NCBI RefSeq assembly: GCF_000744785.1
Contig: NZ_JQMO01000003.1
Span: 3,844,001 to 3,908,000, forward strand
Source of the DNA: Kitasatospora azatica KCTC 9699
Lineage (GTDB): Bacteria; Actinomycetota; Actinomycetes; Streptomycetales; Streptomycetaceae
Direction: 5' to 3'
Length of the DNA: 64,000 nucleotides
In this document: positions 40,701-49,648 of the stretch, piece after piece
How positions within the stretch are numbered: position 1 is the stretch's first letter
How the letters are laid out: each line of letters starts with the position of its first letter
The notes under the pieces: model-generated
The model's database searches: none
What the model was told of the DNA's origin: nothing
Seen by the model: the letters and a program-made list of their open reading frames with translations, nothing else
Position numbers and translations under genes: made by a program

Positions 40701-40979
40701 ATGGCCACTGAGGTCCGCATCCCGACCATCCTCCGCAGCTACACCGACGGCGCCAAGGCCGTAGAAGCCACCGGCGCCACCCTCGGGGAGCTGATCGCCG
40801 ACCTCAACGTCCGCCACCCGGGCATCGCCGACCGCCTGCTGGACAACGGCGAGCTGCGCCGCTTCGTCAACGTCTACCTGAACGACGAGGACGTCCGCTT
40901 CCTCGAGGGCATCTCCACCGGCCTCAAGGACGGCGACAGCGTCACCATCCTCCCGGCCGTGGCCGGCGGCGCTGTCTGA
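40701..40979 (+). CDS. cysO: CysO-type ubiquitin-like sulfur carrier (MoaD/ThiS family)
   Basis: 92 aa, ATG with AGGAG upstream. Beta-grasp fold pattern (VRIPTILRSYTDGAKAVEATGATLGELIADL, FVNVYLNDEDVRFLEG, VTILPAVAGGAV). The family uses a C-terminal Gly-Gly thiocarboxylate; here Gly89-Gly90 are followed by Ala-Val, which must be trimmed before activation. It would carry sulfur to CysM, whose gene overlaps the stop by one base. Confidence 0.92.
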   Translation: MATEVRIPTILRSYTDGAKAVEATGATLGELIADLNVRHPGIADRLLDNGELRRFVNVYLNDEDVRFLEGISTGLKDGDSVTILPAVAGGAV

Positions 40980-41947
40980 TGCGTTACGACAGTCCGCTCG
41001 AAGCCGTCGGCAACACGCCGCTGGTCCGGCTGCCCCGGCTCTCCGCGGCCGTGCCCGGCAACGCGGACGGCCTGGTCACGCTCTGGGCCAAGCTGGAGGA
41101 CCGGAACCCGACCGGCTCGATCAAGGACCGGCCGGCGCTCTACATGATCGAGCGGGCCGAGGCGGCCGGCCGGCTCACCCCCGGCTGCACCGTCCTCGAG
41201 CCGACCAGCGGCAACACCGGCATTTCGCTGGCCATGGCGGCCAAGCTCAAGGGCTACAAGATGGTCTGCGTGATGCCGGAGAACACCAGCGAGGAGCGGC
41301 GCGAGCTGCTCCGGATGTGGGGCGCGGAGATCATCTCCTCGCCCGCCGCCGGCGGCTCCAACACCGCGGTGCGGGTGGCCAAGGAACTGGCCGCCGAGCA
41401 CCCGGACTGGGTGATGCTCTACCAGTACGGCAACCCGGACAACGCGGGCGCGCACTACGCCACCACCGGCCCGGAGATCCTGGCCGACCTGCCCACCGTC
41501 ACCCACTTCGTGGCGGGCCTGGGCACCACCGGCACCCTGATGGGGGTCGGGCGCTTCCTGCGCGAGAAGGTCCCGGGCGTCAAGATCGTGGCCGCCGAGC
41601 CGCGCTACGACGACCTGGTCTACGGCCTGCGCAACCTGGACGAGGGCTTCGTGCCCGAGCTGTACGACGCCGAGGTGCTGACCACCCGGTTCAGCGTCGG
41701 CTCGGCCGACTCGGTCCGGCGCACCCGCGAACTCCTCGCCGAGGAGGGGATCTTCGCCGGTGTGTCGACCGGCGCGATCCTGCACGCCGCGATGGGCGTG
41801 GGCCGGCGCGCCGCCGAGGCCGGCGAGCGGGCCGACATCGTCTTCGTGGTTCCGGACGGCGGCTGGAAGTACCTGTCCACCGGCATCTACAGCGCCGCCA
41901 CCACCGAGGAGGCGGTCGAGGCGCTGCAGGGCCAGCTCTGGGCCTGA
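40979..41947 (+). CDS. cysM: cysteine synthase (CysM, CysO-dependent type)
   Basis: 322 aa. PLP enzyme of fold type II with Lys49 in NPTGSIKDRPALYM, the substrate loop PTSGNTGISLA and the phosphate-binding GLGTTGTLMG. The C-terminal segment (EEAVEALQGQLWA) is close to the mycobacterial CysM that uses O-phosphoserine and CysO thiocarboxylate. TGATG overlap with cysO means coupled translation. Confidence 0.94.
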   Translation: MRYDSPLEAVGNTPLVRLPRLSAAVPGNADGLVTLWAKLEDRNPTGSIKDRPALYMIERAEAAGRLTPGCTVLEPTSGNTGISLAMAAKLKGYKMVCVMPENTSEERRELLRMWGAEIISSPAAGGSNTAVRVAKELAAEHPDWVMLYQYGNPDNAGAHYATTGPEILADLPTVTHFVAGLGTTGTLMGVGRFLREKVPGVKIVAAEPRYDDLVYGLRNLDEGFVPELYDAEVLTTRFSVGSADSVRRTRELLAEEGIFAGVSTGAILHAAMGVGRRAAEAGERADIVFVVPDGGWKYLSTGIYSAATTEEAVEALQGQLWA

Positions 41948-41969
41948 CCCAGCCTCAGCCGACGCAGTC

Positions 41970-42416
41970 TCAGTGGGCCCGTACCGCACGCTCGGTACGG
42001 GCCCACGTCGTTGCGTCGAGCAGTCCGACCCGGCGCCGGAACGCACCGAGCTCCACCTCGCGCAGCTCGTCCGTCTCCAGCCAGCTGGCCCGGCCCTGCT
42101 GGTCGCCGACCGAGCCCGGCGGCAGGGCCAGGACGCCCGGGCGCTCGGCGTGGTGCTTGCTGGTGATCTTGACCACGGTGGCGGTCCGCCCGTGCACCCG
42201 CAGGACCAGGCAGGGCCGGTCCTTGCTGCCGGGCCCGTCCTCGAACGGGACCTCGGCCCACCAGATCTCGCGCGGCGCGGGGCCGCCGCCCGTCCGCTGC
42301 GGCCGTGGCCGCGGGGCCGGGACCGGCACGGACTGCTGCTGGCGCAGCCGGGTGTAGCCGAAGACGCCCAGCGCCACGATCACCAGGCCGGCGAGGGCCT
42401 CCATCCACACATTCAT
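41970..42416 (-). CDS. membrane-anchored MazF/PemK-like protein
   Basis: 148 aa. One membrane helix at the N-terminus (about 6-22), a Pro/Arg linker, then a PemK-like domain: REIWWAEVPFEDGPGSKDRPCLVLRVHG, TVVKITSKH, ASWLETDELREVELG, RRRVGLLD. MazF/PemK toxins cut mRNA; GSKDRPCLVL is the conserved beta-strand with the Arg-Pro turn. No antitoxin gene lies beside it, and the anchor is unusual for a toxin, so it may be a domesticated relative. The terminator for cysM lies inside its last codons. Confidence 0.7.
   Translation of the reverse strand: MNVWMEALAGLVIVALGVFGYTRLRQQQSVPVPAPRPRPQRTGGGPAPREIWWAEVPFEDGPGSKDRPCLVLRVHGRTATVVKITSKHHAERPGVLALPPGSVGDQQGRASWLETDELREVELGAFRRRVGLLDATTWARTERAVRAH
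41973..42006. terminator. bidirectional terminator inside a coding end
   Basis: Arms 41973-41986 and 41993-42006 make a perfect 14-bp stem with a 6-nt loop between convergent cysM and the PemK-like gene. The hairpin encodes the last residues (TERAVRAH) of the minus-strand protein. Confidence 0.75.
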
Positions 42417-42580
42417 GTGCTGACCGTACCGGTGTGACAGTTGGGCATTTATCCGTTCCAGGCTGCCGATCTGTCACGGAACCGCCACGGTGCCCGCCGC
42501 GCGCTCGAGGGCGACCCCTGCGCCGAAAGGCTGACCACGCACCAGCCCGCTCCGGCCTCGCAGCACCAGGAGGTGGCCAG

Positions 42581-42775
42581 ATGAGCCAGCACAGCACCGA
42601 TGCGTGGTCCTATCCCGAGATCGCCCGCCACATCGGCGTGCAGGTCGACACCGTTCGCAACTACCGGCGGCACGGCCTGCTGCCCGACCCCGACTTCGTC
42701 GACGCGGCCGGCCACCCGCGCTGGTACCCCGACACGGTCCGGGCCTGGGCCCGCCGCCGGCCGGGCCACCGCTGA
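42581..42775 (+). CDS. small MerR/excisionase-type helix-turn-helix protein
   Basis: 64 aa, ATG with a perfect AGGAGG. WSYPEIARHIGVQVDTVRNYRRHGLLPDPDFVDAAGHPRWYPDTVRAWARRR (read in two halves: helix-turn-helix, then wing) is the winged DNA-binding fold of BldC/AlpA/excisionase proteins. No integrase nearby, so a small transcription regulator is more likely than an excisionase. The next 233 bases hold no gene. Confidence 0.8.
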   Translation: MSQHSTDAWSYPEIARHIGVQVDTVRNYRRHGLLPDPDFVDAAGHPRWYPDTVRAWARRRPGHR

Positions 42776-43008
42776 GCCGCCCCCGCGCCCGCCGCAGCGG
42801 CTCTCGTACGGGCCTCCCGCACCGCCTCCCGCACGCCCGTCCCCCGGGCCGCCCCGTTCTGGTGATTCCAGCCACAGCGCGGCACGGGGACGGGGGCAAA
42901 GTGCCGCTCCGCCCTTACCCTCGGACTCGCGACCGCTGCCGCTACCCGCCGGTGTGACCCGGCGGTAACCGGCGTGCGCGGGACCTGGATCCGGCGGAGG
43001 GGCTCGGG

Positions 43009-43755
43009 ATGAAACTGACTGTGGTGGGGTGCTCGGGGAGCTTCCCGTCGCCCGAATCACCCTGTTCCAGCTACCTGGTCGAGGCAGACGGCTACCGGCT
43101 GGTCCTGGACCTCGGCAACGGCGCGCTCGGCGCACTGCAGAGCCACATCGGACTCTACGACGTGGACGCCATCGCGCTCAGCCACCTGCACGCCGACCAC
43201 TGCATCGACCTGTGCGCCTACTGGGTGGCCCGCAACTACCGCCAGGAGGGCTGCCCCGACCCGCTGCCGGTCTACGGCCCCGTCGACACCCCGGGCCGGC
43301 TGGCCCGCGCCTACGACATGCCCGAGCGGCCCGGCATGACCGAGGTCTTCGACTTCCACACCCTGGGCGACGGAAGGCTCACCCTCGGCCCACTGACCGT
43401 GACCACCGTGCGGGTCAACCACCCGGTGGAGGCCTACGCCTTCCGGATCGAGCACGACGGCCGCTCGCTGGTCTACTCCGGCGACACCGGTGAGAGCGCC
43501 GAGCTGGTGGAGCTGGCCCGCGATTGCGACCTGTTCCTGTGCGAGGCGGCCTACACCGACGGCAAGGAGACCTACCGCTCGATCCACCTCAACGGCCGCG
43601 AGGCCGGCGAGCACGCCGCCGCCGCCCGGGCCCGCCGCCTGGTGCTCACCCACATCCCGCCGTGGACCGACCCGCAGCGCAACCTGCGCGACGCCGAGGC
43701 GGCCTTCGCCGGGCCGGTGGAGCTGGCCAAGGCCGGGGCTGTCTACGAGATCTGA
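43009..43755 (+). CDS. metallo-beta-lactamase fold hydrolase
   Basis: 248 aa. Metal motif HLHADHCIDL (HxHxDH), upstream LVLDLGNGALGAL, third His in VNHPVEAYAF, SGDTGES Asp and a late LTHIPPW His. This is the RNase Z/PhnP-like branch of the superfamily. Substrate uncertain: phosphodiester or small ester. Followed by a strong bidirectional terminator. Confidence 0.88.
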   Translation: MKLTVVGCSGSFPSPESPCSSYLVEADGYRLVLDLGNGALGALQSHIGLYDVDAIALSHLHADHCIDLCAYWVARNYRQEGCPDPLPVYGPVDTPGRLARAYDMPERPGMTEVFDFHTLGDGRLTLGPLTVTTVRVNHPVEAYAFRIEHDGRSLVYSGDTGESAELVELARDCDLFLCEAAYTDGKETYRSIHLNGREAGEHAAAARARRLVLTHIPPWTDPQRNLRDAEAAFAGPVELAKAGAVYEI

Positions 43756-43763
43756 GTGAACGT

Positions 43764-43800
43764 CGAAGGGGCACCGACCGTGGCGGTCGGTGCCCCTTCG
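43764..43800. terminator. bidirectional terminator between MBL gene and nagE2
   Basis: Perfect 16-bp stem (43764-43779 with 43785-43800) and 5-nt loop between convergent genes; A-rich on one side and T-rich on the other base of the stem. Confidence 0.9.
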
Positions 43801-43816
43801 GCAGCTCGGGCGGGCG

Positions 43817-45058
43817 TTACGCCTTGGTGAGGTCCTCGAGTTCCTCGTCGCTCTCGCGACCGGGGGTCTTGAGGTTGAACTTGGTGATCGCGAAGCGGAA
43901 CACGAAGTAGTAGACCGCCGCGAACGCCAGGCCGATCGGGATGATCAGCCACGGCTTGGTGGCCAGGTGCCAGTTGATCCCGTAGTCGATCAGGCCGGCC
44001 GAGAAGCCGAAGCCGTCGTGCACCCCCAGGGCCCAGGTGATCGCCATCGAGGCCGCGGTGAGCACCGCGTGGACCGCGTACAGAACGGGGGCGATGAAGA
44101 GGAAGGTGAACTCGATCGGCTCGGTGACACCTGTGACGATGCTGGTCAGGGCCATGGACATCATCATGCCCATGACGACCTTGCGGCGCTCCGGCCGGGC
44201 GCAGTGCGCGATGGCGAGCGCGGCGGCGGGCAGTGCGAACATCATGATCGGGAAGAAGCCCGAGGTGAACTGGCCGGCCGTCGGGTCACCGGCCAGGAAG
44301 CGGTTGATGTCACCGTTGACCACGGTGCCGCCCGGCTTGGTGAAGCTGCCGAGCTGGAACCACGCGTAGGTGTTGACGAACTGGTGCATGCCGATCGGGA
44401 TCAGCGCGCGGTTGACCAGGCCGAAGAGACCGGCGCCGACCGCGCCCGCGCCCGCGAGCTTGTCGTTGCCGCTGGCGATGGCGTCACCGATCGGGCCCCA
44501 GCAGAGGCCGAACAGAATGCCGAGCGCGGTGCCGACGAAGGCCATGATGATCGGCACCAGCCGGCGCCCGTTGAAGAAGCCGAGCCAGTCCACCAGCTTG
44601 GTCCGGTGGAACTTCTGCCAGAGCACGGCGCTGAGCAGGCCGACCACGATGCCGCCGAAGACACCCGGGTTCTGCGGCTTGCCGTCGTTGATGCCGCCGT
44701 GGATCGGGAACGCGGTGAGGACGTTCTTGAACACCAGGTATCCGACCAGGGCCGCCAGTGCCGTGGAGCCGTCGGCCTTCTTGGCGAAGCCGATGGCGAT
44801 GCCCACGCAGAAGAGCAGCGGCAGGTTGTCCAGGATGGCACCACCGGCGGTACCGAAGACCTGCACGAGCTTGGCCGGGAAGTGCCACTGGGTGTGGATG
44901 TCGTCCTGGCCGAGCCGGGCCAGCAGGCCGGCTGCGGGAAGTACGGCGATCGGGAGCTGGAGGCTGCGGCCGATCTTCTGAAGGCCGGGCAGCACGCCCG
45001 AGCCGAACTTCTTGGTCGGCGCCGCGGCGGGCGCCGGTGCCTGCGCAGTCGTACTCAT
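43817..45058 (-). CDS. nagE2: PTS N-acetylglucosamine permease, EIIC (NagE2-like)
   Basis: 413 aa; ATG with AGGAACC upstream. EIIC of the glucose/GlcNAc group: LQKIGRSLQLPIAVLPAAGLLARLGQ, GVAIGFAKKADGSTALAALVGYL, NPGVFGGIVVG, FFNGRRLVPI, MHQFVNTYAWFQ, DPTAGQFTSGFFPIMMFALP, VTGVTEPIEFTFLF (catalytic Thr-Glu-Pro motif) and HDGFGFSAGLIDY. It lacks EIIA and EIIB domains and would need the separate EIIB. A 36-bp palindrome holding two DasR-type sites sits 58 bases upstream. The name follows the S. coelicolor gene order from memory. Confidence 0.88.
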   Translation of the reverse strand: MSTTAQAPAPAAAPTKKFGSGVLPGLQKIGRSLQLPIAVLPAAGLLARLGQDDIHTQWHFPAKLVQVFGTAGGAILDNLPLLFCVGIAIGFAKKADGSTALAALVGYLVFKNVLTAFPIHGGINDGKPQNPGVFGGIVVGLLSAVLWQKFHRTKLVDWLGFFNGRRLVPIIMAFVGTALGILFGLCWGPIGDAIASGNDKLAGAGAVGAGLFGLVNRALIPIGMHQFVNTYAWFQLGSFTKPGGTVVNGDINRFLAGDPTAGQFTSGFFPIMMFALPAAALAIAHCARPERRKVVMGMMMSMALTSIVTGVTEPIEFTFLFIAPVLYAVHAVLTAASMAITWALGVHDGFGFSAGLIDYGINWHLATKPWLIIPIGLAFAAVYYFVFRFAITKFNLKTPGRESDEELEDLTKA

Positions 45059-45116
45059 GGGGGTGGTTCCTAACGCCATGGCGTGCCGGGCGGGGTGCGG
45101 GCCGGGTCCGGTACGC

Positions 45117-45152
45117 AAACTGGTCTACACCACTAGTGGTGTAGACCAGTTT
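45117..45152. promoter_or_regulatory. 36-bp perfect palindrome made of two dre-like DasR operators
   Basis: The sequence is perfectly self-complementary over 36 bases, centred on CTAG at 45133-45136. Each half contains a dre-like 16-mer (ACTGGTCTACACCACT and its inverse AGTGGTGTAGACCAGT), close to the published dre consensus ACTGGTCTAGACCACT bound by DasR. Position upstream of nagE2 fits repression released by glucosamine-6-phosphate or GlcNAc-6-phosphate. Confidence 0.85.
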
Positions 45153-45252
45153 TCTAACACGCTGCGAGAAGCCATGGAACCCTGGACGGCCTCGCAGGTG
45201 GGAAGAGCTATGAAATCGAAACCTTGTTGAGGATTGGCGATCATTGCCGGGG

Positions 45253-46497
45253 TCAGTCCTTGGTGACGTCGACCACTTCGTCCTCGGGCTCGCGCCCCGG
45301 GGTGTGCAGGTCGAACTTGGTGATCATGAATCGGAAGAGCGCGTAGTAGACCACCGCGAAACAGAGGCCGATCGGAATGATCAGCCAGGGCTTGGTGGCC
45401 AGGGTCCAGTTGATCAGATAATCGATCAGTCCGGCAGAGAAACTGAAACCGTCGTGCACGCCCAGTCCCCAGGTGACACCCATCGACACACCGGTCAGCA
45501 GTGCGTGTGCGACGTACAGCAGCGGGGCGACGAAGAGGAAGGCGTACTCGATCGGCTCGGTCACGCCGGTCACGAAGCTGGTCAACGCGACCGAGATCAT
45601 CAGGCCGTAGATCTCCTTGCGGCGGTGCGGCTTGGCGCAGTGGGCGATGGCGAGCGCGGCGGCCGGCAGCGCGAACATCATGATCGGGAAGAAGCCCGAG
45701 GTGAACTGGCCGGCCGTCGGATCGCCGTGCAGGAACCGGGGGATGTCACCGGTCCAGGTGTGGCCCTGCGCGTCCTTGTAGGTCCCGTACTGGAACCACA
45801 TGAAGGTGTTCAGGAACTGGTGCATGCCGATCACCAGCAGTCCGCGGTTGGCCACGCCGAACAGCCCCGCGCCCAGCGCTCCCCGGGCCGAGAGCCAGTC
45901 GCTGAAGTGGGTCAGGCCGTGGCCGACCGGCGGCCAGATCCACAGGCAGAACACCGCGAACACGATCGCCACCCCGGCCATCAGCATCGGCACCAGCCGG
46001 CGGCCGTTGAAGAAGCCCAGCCAGTCGGGCAGCTTGGTCCGGTGGAACCGCACCCAGAACCAGGCGGTCAGCAGGCCCAGGATGATGCCGCCGAAGACCC
46101 CCGGATTCTGGAAGGTCGGCGGAATGGTCGGCGGCTTCACCGGGAACTGCAGCAGGATGTTGTGGTAGACGAGGAAGCCGGCCACCGCGGCGAGCGCCGT
46201 CGACCCGTCCGCCTTCTTCGCCATCCCGATCGCCACGCCGACACAGAAGAGCAGCGGCAGGCCCAGTACCGGGTCCAGCAGTGACCCGCCCGCGCCGGCC
46301 AGCACCTTGGCGACATTGGGCCAGTCGGCGATCCTCCCGTCCGGGCCGAAGACGTCCGGCTGGCCCAGGCGATTGAGAATGCCGGCCGCGGGAAGCACCG
46401 CAACCGGCAGTTGGAGGGAGCGGCCCATCTTCTGCAAGCCGCCGTAGAAGCCCTGCCACCACTGTTTCGGTGGCAGCGCCGCGCTCGCTGAGCTCAT
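45253..46497 (-). CDS. nagE1: PTS permease EIIC paralog (NagE1-like)
   Basis: 414 aa; ATG with AAGGACGAGG upstream. Same motif order as the neighbouring permease (LQKMGRSLQLPVAVLPAAG, AIGMAKKADGSTALAAVAGFLV, MHQFLNTFMWFQ, DPTAGQFTSGFFP, VTGVTEPIEYAFLF, HDGFSFSAGLIDY) with differing loops, so an old duplication. The pair ends and begins 194 bases apart. Divergent from the EIIB gene with a dre-like site between. Confidence 0.85.
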   Translation of the reverse strand: MSSASAALPPKQWWQGFYGGLQKMGRSLQLPVAVLPAAGILNRLGQPDVFGPDGRIADWPNVAKVLAGAGGSLLDPVLGLPLLFCVGVAIGMAKKADGSTALAAVAGFLVYHNILLQFPVKPPTIPPTFQNPGVFGGIILGLLTAWFWVRFHRTKLPDWLGFFNGRRLVPMLMAGVAIVFAVFCLWIWPPVGHGLTHFSDWLSARGALGAGLFGVANRGLLVIGMHQFLNTFMWFQYGTYKDAQGHTWTGDIPRFLHGDPTAGQFTSGFFPIMMFALPAAALAIAHCAKPHRRKEIYGLMISVALTSFVTGVTEPIEYAFLFVAPLLYVAHALLTGVSMGVTWGLGVHDGFSFSAGLIDYLINWTLATKPWLIIPIGLCFAVVYYALFRFMITKFDLHTPGREPEDEVVDVTKD

Positions 46498-46584
46498 CCT
46501 CGTCCTTCCGCCGCCGGCCGTCGGGGTGCGAGAGGAGCTGGGGAGCAATCGGTGCAGACCCGCACGTTTTGGAAGTACGCCAAG

Positions 46585-46600
46585 ATTGGTGTAGACCAGC
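46585..46600. promoter_or_regulatory. dre-like DasR site between nagE1 and nagF
   Basis: ATTGGTGTAGACCAGC matches the dre consensus at most positions. It lies 88 bases before the nagE1 start and 252 before the EIIB gene. The remainder of this 354-base divergent region contains no gene that I can support. Confidence 0.7.
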
Positions 46601-46851
46601 TGTGGTGCAGCCGTACGTGCCATGGACCCGAGCCCCACTCACCGTCATCCTGGGAGGAAGATCCACCAGGCGCGCGCGGTACTGGGCCAATCGAGGACCA
46701 GCGTGGCGCACCACTCCGAACCGGGCGATCCTGGTCGCGCGGGTGCGCGCGGCGGGCAACTGAGTCCGCGTCACCCGGCACCGTCGTACGGCACACCGCA
46801 GGACGGCCCCCGGCAAGGCAGCCGGAGCGCCGAGACAGAGGGAGAAAGACC

Positions 46852-47085
46852 ATGGCCAGCAAGGCTGAGAAGATCGTCGCCGGTCTCGGCGGTATCGACA
46901 ACATCGAAGAGGTCGAAGGCTGCATCACCCGGCTGCGCACCGAGGTCAAGGACCCCTCCCTCATCGACGAAGCCGCCCTCAAGGCCGCCGGCGCCCACGG
47001 CGTCGTCAAGATGGGCACCGCGATCCAGGTCGTCATCGGCACCGACGCCGACCCGATCGCCGCCGACATCGAGGACATGATGTAA
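46852..47085 (+). CDS. nagF: PTS EIIB, GlcNAc/glucose type
   Basis: 77 aa, ATG with GGGAGAAAG. Phosphocysteine motif EGCITRLRTEV with Cys24; KMGTAIQVVIGTDADPIA is the conserved C-terminal strand. It passes phosphate from EIIA to sugar bound by the two EIIC proteins. Divergent from nagE1; followed by a strong terminator. Confidence 0.92.
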   Translation: MASKAEKIVAGLGGIDNIEEVEGCITRLRTEVKDPSLIDEAALKAAGAHGVVKMGTAIQVVIGTDADPIAADIEDMM

Positions 47086-47098
47086 GTCCCACCGCACT

Positions 47099-47140
47099 CC
47101 CGAGGGCCCGTCACCGACGCCGCGGTGACGGGCCCTCGGG
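47099..47140 (+). terminator. strong terminator after nagF
   Basis: Arms 47099-47116 and 47123-47140 give an 18-bp perfect stem with a 6-nt loop, 14 bases after the EIIB stop. Confidence 0.9.
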
Positions 47141-47207
47141 CATGCCGGGCCGGGGTACGCCCCCGGCTGGGGCCCGGCCGCGCCCGGACCGACTACGCTC
47201 AAGCGCT

Positions 47208-47933
<726 letters not shown>

Positions 47934-48016
47934 CCGCGGGGTGGCCATGGGCTGTACACGGAGTCCGTCCAGACCGTACGGTTCCCGCAACAGCCCTCCA
48001 CACCCATAGGACTGAG

Positions 48017-48406
48017 ATGCCGCCCAGCATCAACCGCCCCGCCGCCCTCGCCGTGGCCGCGCTCATCCTCGTCCTGCCGCTCAGCGCGGTCAGCTGCTCC
48101 GCCGCACAGAAGGCGGTCGACTGCGGCAACACCGCGGTCCGGCTGGGCTCCGACCTCAACGAGGTCAACAACGCCTACAACAACGCCAACAACGACCCCG
48201 CCGCAGCCGGCCGGGCGCTCGCCAAGCTGAAGGCCGACCTCGACAAGGCCGGCAAGAACAGCAGCAGCAGCGACATCACCAAGTCCATCGACGACCTGCA
48301 GAAGCAGGTCGACAAGGTCCAACAGGCCGTGGACAAGAAGCAGGTCCCCGACCTCGGGCCGCTCGGCGACGCCGTCGGCAACTTCACCAAGGTCTGCACC
48401 GGCTGA
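48017..48406 (+). CDS. small secreted protein, helical
   Basis: 129 aa. Signal peptide (PAALAVAALILVLPLSAVSC) with a Cys at the end, where LSAVSC is a poor lipobox. The mature part is helical, rich in Asn, Lys and Asp (LNEVNNAYNNANND, SIDDLQKQVDKVQQAVDKKQ), with two or three Cys. No family recognised. Lies between rph and rdgB. Confidence 0.7.
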   Translation: MPPSINRPAALAVAALILVLPLSAVSCSAAQKAVDCGNTAVRLGSDLNEVNNAYNNANNDPAAAGRALAKLKADLDKAGKNSSSSDITKSIDDLQKQVDKVQQAVDKKQVPDLGPLGDAVGNFTKVCTG

Positions 48407-48437
48407 CGGTCCGCGACACTGCGGAATACTGGGGGCC

Positions 48438-49046
48438 ATGAGCACCCCTCGCCTCGTCCTGGCCACCCGCAACCAGCACAAGGTCGCCGAGCTGCGCGCC
48501 ATCCTCGGCGACGCCGGACTGACCGTCGAGCTGGTCGGCGCCGACGCCTACCCCGAGATCCCCGACGTCCCCGAGACCGGCGTCACCTTCGCCGAGAACG
48601 CGCTGCTGAAGGCGCACGCCCTGGCCCGCGCCACCGGCCTGCCGGCCGTCGCCGACGACTCCGGGCTCTGCGTGGACGTGCTCGGCGGCGCCCCCGGGAT
48701 CTTCTCGGCACGGTGGGCCGGCAAGCACGGCGACGACCGGGCCAACCTGGAGCTGCTCCTCGCCCAGCTCGCCGACATCGCCGCCCCGCACCGCGGCGCG
48801 CACTTCGCGTGCGCGGCAGCCCTGGCCCTGCCGGACGGGACCGAGCGCGTGGTGGAGGGGCGACTGCTGGGCACGCTGCGCACGGCGCCCGCGGGCGAGG
48901 GCGGCTTCGGCTACGACCCGATCCTGCAGCCGCTCGGCGAGACGCGGACCTGCGCGGAGCTGACGGCGGCCGAGAAGAACGCGATCAGCCACCGGGGGAA
49001 GGCGTTCCGCGGGCTGGCGGTGGCGGTGGGGGAGTTGGTGGGGTGA
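48438..49046 (+). CDS. rdgB: XTP/dITP diphosphatase (non-canonical purine NTPase)
   Basis: 202 aa. LVLATRNQHKVAELRAIL, TFAENALLKAHALARATGLPAVADDSGLCVDVL, GIFSARWAG and EGGFGYDPIL are the diagnostic segments with catalytic Asp in ADDSG and Lys in NQHK. It removes dITP and XTP from the nucleotide pool. Confidence 0.96.
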   Translation: MSTPRLVLATRNQHKVAELRAILGDAGLTVELVGADAYPEIPDVPETGVTFAENALLKAHALARATGLPAVADDSGLCVDVLGGAPGIFSARWAGKHGDDRANLELLLAQLADIAAPHRGAHFACAAALALPDGTERVVEGRLLGTLRTAPAGEGGFGYDPILQPLGETRTCAELTAAEKNAISHRGKAFRGLAVAVGELVG

Positions 49047-49053
49047 GAGCAGT

Positions 49054-49086
49054 GAAGGCCGGGCTGAATGCGCCCGGCCTTCGATT
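49054..49086 (+). terminator. terminator after rdgB
   Basis: 11-bp stem (49054-49064 with 49072-49082), 7-nt loop, followed by GATTT. Lies just past the 3' end of the minus-strand tRNA-Leu, so it may serve both strands. Confidence 0.8.
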
Positions 49087-49102
49087 TGCAGGTAATGCTG
49101 CG

Positions 49103-49185
49103 TGCGGCCTGAGGGATTCGAACCCTCACGGGGTCTCCCCCAATGGCTCCTAAGGCCATCGTGTCTGCCGTTCCACCAAGGCCGC
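49103..49185 (-). tRNA. tRNA-Leu (UAG)
   Basis: Minus strand. The acceptor stem GCGGCCT pairs with AGGCCGC, discriminator A, CCA not encoded. The anticodon stem ATGGC/GCCAT encloses the loop CTTAGGA, anticodon TAG. The long variable arm and GGTTCGAATCC T-loop are those of a class II tRNA. 83 nt. Confidence 0.95.
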
Positions 49186-49198
49186 TCTTGTCAAGGCA

Positions 49199-49648
49199 TC
49201 ATGCTACTTGCCTTGCTGCGCTACTCGCACCCGCCTTCTTTCGGCAGTACGTCGGGGTGACGGCGTGACAGTTCGGGCAGAGTAGGCGCAGGTTCTCCGG
49301 TCGGTTGTCCGACCGGTCCCCGTTGACGTGATCGACCTCAAGGGTGAGCGTCCTGCCACGCCACTGCGGGCCGGTGCCGCAGTCCTCGCACAGTTCCGGC
49401 CGGCCGAGCTCAGCCAGGGCGCGGCGGATCCGCTCGCCTGGCAGCCTCTTGGCGTCCCAGGGGCGCTTGGCCAGGAGCTCCAGCAGCTCGCGGGTATTTC
49501 CCTCCTTGCCAAGGGCAGCGATCGTCCCCGCCCCGCGTAGCGGCTCATCAGGAAACCGGATGAACGGGTGATGCGAATCACCGCAGTTCCCGTTCGACCG
49601 TTGACAACTGATTGGTACAGACCTGTTGACCCTTGTGGTCCAGACCAC
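49199..49648 (-). CDS. HNH endonuclease, possibly truncated at the N-terminus
   Basis: 149 aa. The C-terminal part is a clear HNH domain: CEDCGTGPQWRGRTLTLEVDHVNGD with zinc Cys pairs, then RPENLRLLCPNCHAVTPTYC. The only start found (49648) lies within the chitinase promoter on the other strand and the first 40 residues look unlike a normal N-terminus, so the gene may have lost its start. Nuclease function inferred from family. Confidence 0.6.
   Translation of the reverse strand: MVWTTRVNRSVPISCQRSNGNCGDSHHPFIRFPDEPLRGAGTIAALGKEGNTRELLELLAKRPWDAKRLPGERIRRALAELGRPELCEDCGTGPQWRGRTLTLEVDHVNGDRSDNRPENLRLLCPNCHAVTPTYCRKKAGASSAARQVA

Noticed and set aside
41970..42416. PemK-like gene and cysM considered as a toxin-antitoxin pair
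   Set aside because: They are convergent and CysM is a metabolic enzyme; no antitoxin-like reading frame lies next to it.
42581..42775. Excisionase of an integrated element
   Set aside because: No integrase, attachment repeat or phage gene nearby; tRNA genes in the window are not flanked by direct repeats that I can see.
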